From NCBI GenBank assembly GCA_022600235.1, contig JAHZKS010000103.1, positions 1-5,865 on the forward strand: a DNA stretch of 5,865 nt, in the 5' to 3' direction. This DNA is from Alphaproteobacteria bacterium. GTDB lineage: Bacteria; Pseudomonadota; Alphaproteobacteria; Rickettsiales; JABSSG01. Each line of letters starts with the position of its first letter. Position 1 is the stretch's first letter. The notes under the pieces were generated by a model. The model did not search any database and was not told the DNA's origin. It saw only the letters and a program-made list of their open reading frames with translations. The translations under genes and the position numbers were made by a program. Shown piece by piece: positions 1 to 5,253 of this stretch.

Positions 1-75
1 CTTTGTGTTTTAGTGAAAGGCTCTTTGGGAACAAAAATACATAAACTTGTTAATTATTTAGAAGGAGAGAGATGA
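1..75 (+). CDS. murF: UDP-N-acetylmuramoyl-tripeptide--D-alanyl-D-alanine ligase (MurF), C-terminal end only
   Basis: Only the last 24 codons and the TGA stop (73–75) are present; the gene enters from the left edge in frame 1. The residues LVKGSLGTKIHKLVNYL match the conserved C-terminal LVKGS-x-x-x-x-M-x-x-hV signature of MurF, the cytoplasmic ATP-dependent ligase that adds D-Ala-D-Ala to UDP-MurNAc-tripeptide. Its stop overlaps the mraY start as ATGA, the usual arrangement for this pair in division/cell-wall clusters, and this supports the assignment. The fragment is too short to judge anything about the rest of the protein. Confidence 0.85.
   Translation, partial: LCVLVKGSLGTKIHKLVNYLEGER
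62..67 (+). promoter_or_regulatory. Shine-Dalgarno site of mraY
   Basis: AAGGAG lies four bases before the ATG at 72, inside the last codons of murF. It is the only strong Shine-Dalgarno match I see before a gene in this window and it fixes the mraY start. The other genes have weak sites or none. Confidence 0.75.
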
Positions 76-1145
76 TATATTACTTTTTTGAATCACATGT
101 AAATCTATTTAGGTATATTACATTTAGAAGCGGCTGCGCAGTTCTCACTGCTTTATTAATATCATTCTTGATAACTCCGTATTTTATTAGATTTCTTAAA
201 GGTATAAATCCTCTTGGGCAACCTATCAGAGAGGATGGTCCTTCAAGTCACCTAAAAGACAAAAAAGGTGTACCTACTATGGGTGGGTTGGTGATTCTAA
301 TTTCTATTATTATTTCAACATTGTTATGGGCAAATTTAAGTAATCCGTATATATGGATTATACTATTTGTTTTGGCGAGTATGGGAGTCTTAGGATTCAT
401 GGATGATTATGTGAAAGTTACTAGAAGCACGTCTAAAGGTGTACCTGGTAAAATAAAGTTATTGATACAGAGTTTAATTAGTATAGTCACATGTTTTGCA
501 GTGCAGAAATATGCATCTCCAGATTTTAGTAGTCATATCACGCTGCCTCTCTTAAAGAATGTTGTGTTGGATTTGGGTTTTTTCTATATTGTATTTGTGA
601 TTCTGGTGATAGTTGGATCTTCGAATGCAGTAAATCTTACCGATGGTTTAGATGGTTTGGTGATAGTTCCAGTAATGATAGTAGCATTATGCTTCGCAAT
701 AATATGTTATTTAGTAGGAAACTATCTTTTCGCGGCGTATTTGCAGATTCATTATGTTGCTGGTGTTGGAGAAGTTGCGGTATTATGTTCTGCTATGCTG
801 GGTGCTGGTTTAAGTTTTCTTTGGTTCAATGTTAACCCTGCAAAAATATTTATGGGTGATACAGGAAGTTTATCTCTTGGTGGTGCTTTAGGTGCGATTG
901 CAATAATCGTGAAACATGAAATAGTTTTAGCAATTATTGGTGGTTTGTTTGTAGTTGAGGCTTTATCAGTAATGCTGCAGGTATATTATTATAAATTTAC
1001 AGGAGGCAAAAGGATGTTCTTGATGGCTCCTATACATCATCATTTTGAGAAGAAAGGATGGACAGAATCACAGATAGTAGTGAGATTCTGGATTATAGCT
1101 ATAATTTTTGCACTTATCGGAATGTCCACACTGAAATTAAGATAA
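72..1145 (+). CDS. mraY: Phospho-N-acetylmuramoyl-pentapeptide-transferase (MraY)
   Basis: This integral inner-membrane enzyme transfers phospho-MurNAc-pentapeptide from UDP to undecaprenyl phosphate, making lipid I, the first membrane step of peptidoglycan synthesis. At 357 residues it has the family's usual length. Diagnostic motifs appear in order: QPIREDGPxSH (50–60), GVPTMGG (66–72), the Asp pair in MDDYVKV (D111, D112), NAVNLTDGLDGL (185–196), NPAKIFMGDTGSLSLGG (255–271, with the family's catalytic-site Asp at D263) and APIHHHFEKKGW (319–330, His triplet 322–324). About ten hydrophobic segments separate them. The N-terminus FRYITFRSG is typical of alphaproteobacterial MraY and supports the start at 72, as does the AAGGAG site. 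It overlaps murF by ATGA, so translation is probably coupled. All key residues are intact. The presence of MraY implies that the organism makes at least lipid-linked peptidoglycan precursors. Confidence 0.98.
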   Translation: MIYYFFESHVNLFRYITFRSGCAVLTALLISFLITPYFIRFLKGINPLGQPIREDGPSSHLKDKKGVPTMGGLVILISIIISTLLWANLSNPYIWIILFVLASMGVLGFMDDYVKVTRSTSKGVPGKIKLLIQSLISIVTCFAVQKYASPDFSSHITLPLLKNVVLDLGFFYIVFVILVIVGSSNAVNLTDGLDGLVIVPVMIVALCFAIICYLVGNYLFAAYLQIHYVAGVGEVAVLCSAMLGAGLSFLWFNVNPAKIFMGDTGSLSLGGALGAIAIIVKHEIVLAIIGGLFVVEALSVMLQVYYYKFTGGKRMFLMAPIHHHFEKKGWTESQIVVRFWIIAIIFALIGMSTLKLR

Positions 1146-1718
1146 ATGAAGATGATAGAGAATGATTTTTTTGAAAGTTTTCCAGAGATAGATCTAGGAG
1201 ATGTATTGCTGAGGAAAATACATTTAGAGGATATTGAAGATTTTTTTAAATATATTACCCATAAAGAGGTGGTAAAATTTCTAGCAGATACTGATATTCC
1301 AAGTAATCTTGATTCCGCAAAGATCGAGTTAATGTATTGGGCTTCTTTGTACGAACGAAAGAGAAGTATTTTCTGGGCTATTTCTGATAAGAAAGATGGA
1401 AAGTTAATAGGCACATGTGGGTTTAATTCTTGGAGCAGAGATCATAGAAGGGCTGAAATTAGTTATGATTTATCTTGCGAGTATTGGAACAAAGGCATTA
1501 TGACAAAGATTGTGGATGCTATCAGTAAGTTTGGATTTGATGTAATGAAAGTAAAAAGAATTCAAGCTACAATAGCAATATTTAACAGTGGATCTGTGAG
1601 AGTTCTAGAGAAATGTGGTTATCAAAGGGAAGGAGTGCTAAAGAATTTTGGAATCATACATGGAAAACAAGAAGATTATTACATGTATTCTAAAATTATA
1701 GATCAAACTACTATCTAA
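1146..1718 (+). CDS. GNAT-family N-acetyltransferase, RimJ/RimL-like
   Basis: The 190-residue protein has the layout of the Acetyltransf_3 (RimJ/RimL) branch of GNAT enzymes, which use acetyl-CoA to acetylate amino groups, often protein N-termini such as those of ribosomal proteins. Visible elements are LLRKIHLEDIEDFFKYI (21–37), IFWAISDKKDGKLIGTCGF (75–93, central strands), the CoA-loop region YWNKGIMTK (113–121), and the C-terminal signature FNSGSVRVLEKCGYQREGVLK (146–166), matching N-x-x-S-x-x-(hh)-E-K-x-G-(F/Y)-x-x-E-G-x-h. The CoA loop keeps the central Gly117 but has Met where a second small residue is usual, so substrate and activity are uncertain. The ATG follows the mraY stop with no gap (TAAATG), which suggests translational coupling; an in-frame ATG at 1152 is an alternative start. 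There is no strong Shine-Dalgarno site. Substrate unknown; a role linked to the cell wall would be guesswork. Confidence 0.88.
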   Translation: MKMIENDFFESFPEIDLGDVLLRKIHLEDIEDFFKYITHKEVVKFLADTDIPSNLDSAKIELMYWASLYERKRSIFWAISDKKDGKLIGTCGFNSWSRDHRRAEISYDLSCEYWNKGIMTKIVDAISKFGFDVMKVKRIQATIAIFNSGSVRVLEKCGYQREGVLKNFGIIHGKQEDYYMYSKIIDQTTI

Positions 1719-1739
1719 ATAGTATCAATAAAGTGATAT

Positions 1740-2168
1740 ATGACATATATAGAATCATACATATTTTTATTTTTTGACTCTTTTATGGCGATGTTAATTA
1801 TGGTGCCTAACACTCCCATGGTGTTTAATGCCATGAAGCTAATAGGTGGGTATAATATTTTATTTATGGTACCATTATCAATTGTCGGTGAGTCATTAGG
1901 AAGCAGTTGTAATTATGTGCTCGGTAGGATAATGAATTCTGTAAAACATTCTGTGCCAGGTGGTGAAGATTCTAAGAAATTTTTAGAACTTAAACGCATT
2001 GCTAATGAGAAGCTATTTATATTAGTATTGTTCGCATTCATACCATTGTTGGGTGTTATAATTACTTCAGCGGCTGGTTTTTTAAAGGTTTCATATAAAA
2101 GATTTATTGTGATTTTTATAGTGGGTAGAGCTATATATTACTTTATTACACTTAATGCTCTATTATAA
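1740..2168 (+). CDS. Small YqaA/DedA-like (VTT/SNARE-associated) membrane protein
   Basis: This 142-residue, strongly hydrophobic protein resembles the short YqaA branch of the DedA/VTT superfamily. Hydrophobic segments lie at about 7–23, 40–62, 92–115 and 122–142. Two blocks carry the family resemblance: N-T-P followed by an amphipathic stretch and then SIVGESLGSSCNYVLGR (47–63), compared with the G-x-x-(L/I)-G-x-x-x-x-Y-x-(L/I)-G element; and FIPLLGVIITSAAGFLKVSYKRF (100–122), compared with the re-entrant P-hhG-xxxTxxAG-hhxhxxxxF element. Larger DedA proteins function in undecaprenyl-phosphate or phospholipid recycling; I infer a similar membrane role here but cannot show it. The Arg that precedes the Pro in full-length DedA proteins is Phe/Ile here. 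The gene begins 21 bases after the GNAT stop, likely in the same operon. In-frame Met16 or Met18 are alternative starts. Its TAA overlaps the stop of the convergent ankyrin gene. Confidence 0.7.
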   Translation: MTYIESYIFLFFDSFMAMLIMVPNTPMVFNAMKLIGGYNILFMVPLSIVGESLGSSCNYVLGRIMNSVKHSVPGGEDSKKFLELKRIANEKLFILVLFAFIPLLGVIITSAAGFLKVSYKRFIVIFIVGRAIYYFITLNALL

Positions 2169-4100
2169 AGGTCCTTTTTCTCCTCCTTTCTTTTTCTTCT
2201 GCACTTTTCGTACTCCAGCTTCTTGTTCTTCTCCAGAAGACCCTTCTTCACTGCTTAATTCTTCTCTCAATGTTTCTACTATCTGTTGCATTTCTTCTCC
2301 CTGTAGCACTTCTTCTTCGTGCTCTGGAGCAGCTTCTACTCTTTGTGCGCGCTCAGATGCATCCTCTAATAACTCAATGACCTCTATCATTTTTTCTTTT
2401 TGTACTGCAGTAGATTCTGTATTTTCTATTATACTTCTTGCTACAGCAAGTGGTGTAAGTTCTTCATCATCTAGAGCGTGAATATTAGCTCCCTCATTAA
2501 TTAAAAATCTTAATACTTCTGGTTCACTATAACCTGCTGCCATGTGGAGTGGAGTTCTTTTGAATCTGTCTTGTGTTTCCAATGAAACACCATTTCTAAG
2601 AAAGCTTTGTATAACAGGTATCTGTGATTCATATCCGCATGCATAATGCATTTGGGGAAGCCCTTCTTCGTCAAGAGCTGCAAGATTTACTTTTTGATGT
2701 GCAAGAATATCTATTACTCTAGTATTTATATCTTTACGTGCTAGTTCTAAAAGTTTCACAATAAAGGTTTGATCTTGAGCTTCTGTTAATTCAAGTGGTG
2801 TTTGTTTTTCTGCATCTACAACCTCTGGGTCTGCGTGATTGCTTAGCAAGCAAAGAGCTATTTCAGGACTTCTGTTTCTGCATGAGATATGTAATGGTGT
2901 AATTCCTGACTCTCTGTCAAATATGTTAGGATCCGCCCCACATTCCAGTAAAACTCGTACAGCAGGTAAATGATTTTGTACACATGCTGCATGTAAGGCT
3001 ACCCTTCCTTGAGAGTCTTGGAAATTGACTGAGTCACGTGCTTTTCTTGCAATAAAACGTATAGCTTTAGGATTTCCTCCTATGCATGTAGCATAAAGTG
3101 GGGTTACACCGTATGGATTGCGTAACTTTAATGTGCCGTTAGTAACTAATTTTTCTACGGCACGTTTTGCGTTTAAAGATTTTGCTGCTTCTTCATCTCT
3201 TTCTGGATCTCCAAGGATTTCTGCACATTGCGATCCTTTTGCTATTAGAAGAGCAACCTGATAATCATTAATTGTATCTTCCTGTAGCTGTACAATGAAA
3301 GGCGGAGGTTTCTTCACTATATCTTCTCTTAGACGAACTTTGAACTCATCAAAATCACTTAGTTGTTCCATAAGTGATGCACAACCTTTAACTGAATCGC
3401 GTCTTATACTTCCTATATATTTCTTAAACTTTTCGATCTCACGTCTCTGATGCTTTAGTAACTCTTCTGTGCTGTACTCTAATTCTGTTACTTCTGAAAT
3501 AAAGGCTGATCTTTTTGCTCCAACATTTATCGCAAAAGATAAGAATGTACTCGGATTAGAGCATATGGAGTCTATATGTCTTACAATAGGGTTGTGTAAA
3601 GGAAAAGCTCCTCTGGTTTTTTTTAGATTATGTCCCAGGGCAGCAGAATTTAGCTCTGTGACAGAGTGGTAAGCGGGGTCAGAGTGTGTAGTTAAGGTTG
3701 ATCCTAAGGGAAGATGTTCTACATCATGTGCTGCAATTCCTGAGAAGCAAGACCATATATGAATATTAACAGGTCGTTGCAGTCTATCTCCAATTCTTCT
3801 AAATATTTCTTCTGTGGTATAAGGTGTTCTATAATCAATATGTAAAAGTAGATCGCTTCTTGAGGCTCTTTCAGGGCTTGATGGGTCTGCATGTGTATGA
3901 AAATGGATAATGGTATTATCTGTGAGCTCTGTCGTTGGAAGTTCGGCTAGTGTTGTTACTAGCTTATCTGGTTGGATGTTTTCTTCGCCATCTCCTATAA
4001 CCAATATCGATGAGCCTTCTGATTCTGCTTGGCGTTTATAATATTCTACCAGTTCTCTAGAGTGCCTAGGACCAAGAACTACAATATAATCTAGTGGCAT
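2163..4100 (-). CDS. Ankyrin-repeat protein with putative clan CD (caspase-like) cysteine-peptidase N-terminal domain; candidate secreted effector
   Basis: The 645-residue protein has four visible regions. (1) Residues 1–165 look like an alpha/beta domain: strand DYIVVLG (4–10), strand SILVIGDG (31–38), strand TIIHFHTH (63–70), strand VNIHIWSCFSG (111–121), then LGSTLTTHSDPAYHS (132–146). H70 and C118, 48 residues apart and each ending a hydrophobic strand, resemble the His/Cys dyad of clan CD peptidases. (2) Residues 205–315 are charged and probably helical, with possible coiled coil at 205–260. (3) About six ankyrin repeats span 328–580. (4) Residues 581–630 are glutamate-rich and the last 15 residues are lysine-rich (RKVQKKKK, 631–638). 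No signal peptide or membrane segment is seen. The gene lies 101 bp downstream of an XRE regulator on the same strand. The ATG has no Shine-Dalgarno site, but an in-frame TAA lies upstream with no other ATG after it. G+C is mildly higher than in neighbours (about 35–47% against 23–42% in hand-counted 60-base samples). Ankyrin assignment is secure; the peptidase call is inference. Confidence 0.9.
   Translation of the reverse strand: MPLDYIVVLGPRHSRELVEYYKRQAESEGSSILVIGDGEENIQPDKLVTTLAELPTTELTDNTIIHFHTHADPSSPERASRSDLLLHIDYRTPYTTEEIFRRIGDRLQRPVNIHIWSCFSGIAAHDVEHLPLGSTLTTHSDPAYHSVTELNSAALGHNLKKTRGAFPLHNPIVRHIDSICSNPSTFLSFAINVGAKRSAFISEVTELEYSTEELLKHQRREIEKFKKYIGSIRRDSVKGCASLMEQLSDFDEFKVRLREDIVKKPPPFIVQLQEDTINDYQVALLIAKGSQCAEILGDPERDEEAAKSLNAKRAVEKLVTNGTLKLRNPYGVTPLYATCIGGNPKAIRFIARKARDSVNFQDSQGRVALHAACVQNHLPAVRVLLECGADPNIFDRESGITPLHISCRNRSPEIALCLLSNHADPEVVDAEKQTPLELTEAQDQTFIVKLLELARKDINTRVIDILAHQKVNLAALDEEGLPQMHYACGYESQIPVIQSFLRNGVSLETQDRFKRTPLHMAAGYSEPEVLRFLINEGANIHALDDEELTPLAVARSIIENTESTAVQKEKMIEVIELLEDASERAQRVEAAPEHEEEVLQGEEMQQIVETLREELSSEEGSSGEEQEAGVRKVQKKKKGGEKGPL
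2361..3119 (-). repeat. Ankyrin repeat array (about six repeats) within the effector candidate
   Basis: Repeats are recognised from the G-x-TPLHxA...hhxxLLxxGAdpn pattern. Well-formed units begin near residues 328 (GVTPLYATCIGGN), 362 (GRVALHAACVQNHL, with LLECGADPN), 395 (GITPLHISCRNRS), 477 (GLPQMHYACGYES) and 511 (KRTPLHMAAGYSE, with LINEGANIHA). A final capping-type unit begins near 544 (ELTPLAVARS). The stretch at 429–476 starts as a repeat (KQTPLELTEAQDQ) but then departs from consensus, with an insertion-like helix IVKLLELARKDINTRVIDILAHQKVNL. The repeats are diverged from one another at the sequence level rather than recent tandem copies. Such arrays bind protein partners and here would serve as target recognition. 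Confidence 0.9.
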
Positions 4101-4126
4101 ATTTATACATAATAAACAACCATCTA

Positions 4127-4132
4127 ATTATA
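4127..4132 (-). promoter_or_regulatory. Possible -10 element of the ankyrin gene
   Basis: Read on the - strand this is a perfect TATAAT, which would give a transcript start near 4120 and a leader of about 20 bases before the ATG at 4100. A second TATAAT lies at 4151–4156. No convincing -35 hexamer sits 16–18 bases upstream of either, and the 101-bp gap is very AT-rich, so chance matches are likely. If real, the gene has its own promoter besides any read-through from the regulator gene. Confidence 0.25.
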
Positions 4133-4201
4133 GAAAAAATATCTTAATAAATTATAAATAGGCACTGCAACCCTTGTCTTCTTTATGAATTGCATCAAAA
4201 T

Positions 4202-4576
4202 TTAGCTAGCATCCTTTGCTAAGGTTCTGATCAAGGTGCTAACAGCATCTTGATATACAGAGTTTTTAATTTTCATAAAATTACGAGAAACTTCTATACA
4301 TAGCCTTTGATTGCTAATTTTCTCTGTTGAAGGCTCTTCATCAGATATGTCTGAGTAAAAATAATCTATAGGTTTATCCAAAACTTTTGATATCAGTACA
4401 AGTCTTCCTGCAGATACTCTGTTTGTACCTTTTTCATATTTTTGGCATTGTTGATGAGTAACACCTATCTTATTGCCAAGTTCTTGTCTAGAGAGTCCAC
4501 GTGCAATACGGAGCTCATATATTTTTTGACCTATGTGAGTATCAATTATATCTATATTTGAATTCTTTCTAGCCAT
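4202..4576 (-). CDS. XRE-family helix-turn-helix transcriptional regulator
   Basis: The 124-residue protein has a Cro/C1-type HTH at about residues 15–69: GQKIYELRIARGLSRQELG (helices 1–2), NKIGVTHQQCQKYEKGTNRV (turn and recognition helix, with the characteristic Q-K-Y-E-K-G-x-N-R), and RLVLISKVLDKPIDYFY (helices 4–5). This is the form common in Alphaproteobacteria, including small Rickettsiales regulators. The C-terminal 55 residues are charged and probably helical, perhaps for dimerisation. The downstream neighbour on the same strand is the ankyrin effector candidate. The region upstream of the start carries several palindromes that could be its own operators. The ATG at 4576 has only a weak AGTGG upstream. 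In Ehrlichia and Anaplasma, small HTH regulators (EcxR, ApxR) control secretion or surface genes; equivalence here is not shown. Confidence 0.93.
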   Translation of the reverse strand: MARKNSNIDIIDTHIGQKIYELRIARGLSRQELGNKIGVTHQQCQKYEKGTNRVSAGRLVLISKVLDKPIDYFYSDISDEEPSTEKISNQRLCIEVSRNFMKIKNSVYQDAVSTLIRTLAKDAS

Positions 4577-4592
4577 ACCACTTTTTAATTTG

Positions 4593-4598
4593 ATTATA
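4593..4598 (-). promoter_or_regulatory. Possible -10 element of the XRE regulator gene
   Basis: On the - strand this reads TATAAT, placing a transcript start near 4586, about ten bases before the start codon. No good -35 hexamer is present at the usual spacing; that zone is instead occupied by the inverted repeat at 4607–4626, as would fit a repressible promoter. AT-richness makes chance matches common. Confidence 0.35.
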
Positions 4599-4606
4599 TT
4601 TTAGAG

Positions 4607-4626
4607 CTTGTGATTATTACCACAAG
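4607..4626. promoter_or_regulatory. Inverted repeat CTTGTG-N8-CACAAG, candidate operator
   Basis: Six-base arms CTTGTG (4607–4612) and CACAAG (4621–4626) are perfectly complementary and separated by eight bases. The site lies just upstream of the possible -10 of the XRE regulator, where a dimeric HTH protein would block its own transcription. A third TTGTG half-site follows at 4627–4631. Binding is inferred from position and symmetry only. Confidence 0.4.
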
Positions 4627-4631
4627 TTGTG
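4621..4631. promoter_or_regulatory. Palindrome CACAAGTTGTG
   Basis: An 11-base palindrome with five-base arms around G4626. It shares its left arm with the inverted repeat at 4607–4626, so TTGTG/CACAA half-sites occur three times in 25 bases. Such clustering suggests a cooperative operator for the adjacent regulator. Confidence 0.35.
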
Positions 4632-4641
4632 TTGTTGCATA

Positions 4642-4653
4642 ATATTGCAATAT
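4642..4653. promoter_or_regulatory. Perfect 12-base palindrome ATATTGCAATAT
   Basis: A perfect self-complementary dodecamer with TTGCAA at its core, preceded by another TTGCAT at 4635–4640. It lies between the divergent regulator and ratA genes. Too short for an RNA hairpin, it is better read as a possible protein-binding site for a dimer. No function can be assigned. Confidence 0.35.
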
Positions 4654-4675
4654 CAATCTAAGCGCAAGATATTTA

Positions 4676-4693
4676 TTAACATTTGTTAACCTT
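4676..4693. promoter_or_regulatory. Paired TTAAC motif, possible CtrA-like site
   Basis: TTAACATT (4676–4683) and TTAACCTT (4686–4693) are direct repeats ten bases apart, one helical turn. TTAACA and TGTTAA also form an inverted repeat (4676–4689). CtrA of Alphaproteobacteria, conserved in Rickettsiales, binds TTAA-N7-TTAA or the half-site TTAACCAT. Here the spacing is N6 and the second half-site matches seven of eight bases, so the fit is imperfect. Confidence 0.3.
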
Positions 4694-4722
4694 TGTCTTC
4701 TGGCACAGAGGGAAGATATATT
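4693..4722 (+). promoter_or_regulatory. Possible promoter of the ratA-like gene
   Basis: TTGTCT (4693–4698, four of six matches to TTGACA), an 18-base spacer and TATATT (4717–4722, five of six to TATAAT) face the ratA-like gene. The predicted start near 4729 leaves a leader of about 70 bases to the preferred ATG at 4800. It abuts the paired TTAAC motif, which would overlap the -35. Sequence match only. Confidence 0.3.
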
Positions 4723-4799
4723 CTATACCTAGTTTTCTTTTATGCTTATAGGTTTTTAATATTATTGAAATGATTATAAATTTTATTTATGATCTGCTT

Positions 4800-5252
4800 A
4801 TGATTAATCACAAAGAGATTTATTTTTCAGAATTTTCTGTAAAACAATTATTTGATCTAGTAAAAGACATAGAGTCTTATCCCGACTTTCTTCCTTGGTG
4901 TTCTGCAGCAAGAATTATTGAATCCAGCAACTCTAAGATAATAGCAGAATTGGTAGTTCATTTTGCTTCCTTTCATGAGAAATATACATCTGAGGTGCAT
5001 TTGACATTGCCTGATAAGAAAGAAACCTATGCAAGAATAGATGTGACAATGTTAGAAGGTCCATTTAAGAAATTAGAAAATACTTGGATATTCGAGTATG
5101 ATGATAACAAGAAACAGACAAAAATCTCATTTGATATTTCTTTTGAGTTTAAGTCTTTTCTATTACAAAAAATGATTGGTTCTTTATTTGAATCATCATT
5201 GAAGAAAATGATGGTTTCATTCGAGAAAAGAGCTAGAGAAATATATACGTAA
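4800..5252 (+). CDS. ratA: RatA/COQ10-family START-like (polyketide cyclase-type) protein
   Basis: From the preferred start the product has 150 residues, the usual length of the family. The opening MINHKEIYFSEFSVKQLFDLVKDIESYPDFLPWC fits the family pattern, with the diagnostic YPxFLPWC at 27–34. Later blocks are VHFASFHEKYTSEVHL (53–68), LEGPFKKLENTWIF (85–98) and ISFDISFEFKSFLLQKMIG (109–127), matching the family's G-P-F-x-x-L-x-x-x-W and F-x-h-x-F-x-F-x-(S/N). The fold is a helix-grip lipid-binding cup. In mitochondria and many Alphaproteobacteria COQ10 binds ubiquinone and supports respiration; in E. coli RatA was reported to block 70S ribosome formation. The first role seems more likely here, since no RatB partner follows. 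An in-frame ATG at 4770 would add ten residues that do not resemble the family N-terminus. No strong Shine-Dalgarno site precedes either start. The next gene, glmS, is convergent after one base. Confidence 0.9.
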   Translation: MINHKEIYFSEFSVKQLFDLVKDIESYPDFLPWCSAARIIESSNSKIIAELVVHFASFHEKYTSEVHLTLPDKKETYARIDVTMLEGPFKKLENTWIFEYDDNKKQTKISFDISFEFKSFLLQKMIGSLFESSLKKMMVSFEKRAREIYT

Positions 5253-5253
5253 T

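Noticed and set aside
1040..1414. Open frame on the - strand across the mraY–GNAT junction
   Set aside because: It is antisense to two well-supported genes and has no recognisable protein features.
1723..1738. TATCA-ATAAAG-TGATA hairpin just before the YqaA-like start codon
   Set aside because: Five weak A/T-rich pairs are unlikely to be stable enough to control translation; common by chance in such AT-rich sequence.
2167..2179. AAAGGTCCTTT followed by a short T run, resembling a terminator
   Set aside because: The two arms are separated by one base, so no stable RNA hairpin can form, and the stem would be AT-weak once a loop is opened.
2155..2481. Open frame on the + strand rich in Ser and Cys
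   Set aside because: It is the antisense of the ankyrin protein's acidic/basic tail, starts inside the YqaA-like gene, and has low-complexity composition explained by the complement of Glu/Lys codons.
3469..3672. Short + strand open frame inside the ankyrin gene
   Set aside because: Antisense shadow with no domain resemblance or ribosome-binding site.
2163..4100. Higher G+C of the ankyrin gene as proof of recent horizontal transfer
   Set aside because: The difference in hand-counted samples is mild and overlaps the range of the neighbours; acidic and alanine-rich coding content could explain it.
4166..4194. TGCAA...TTGCA inverted repeat downstream of the XRE regulator as a terminator
   Set aside because: Only five pairs with a 19-base loop and no T run after it on the - strand.
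4800..5252. Toxin–antitoxin system based on the RatA name
   Set aside because: No antitoxin-like partner is adjacent and the family in Alphaproteobacteria is more consistent with COQ10-type ubiquinone binding.
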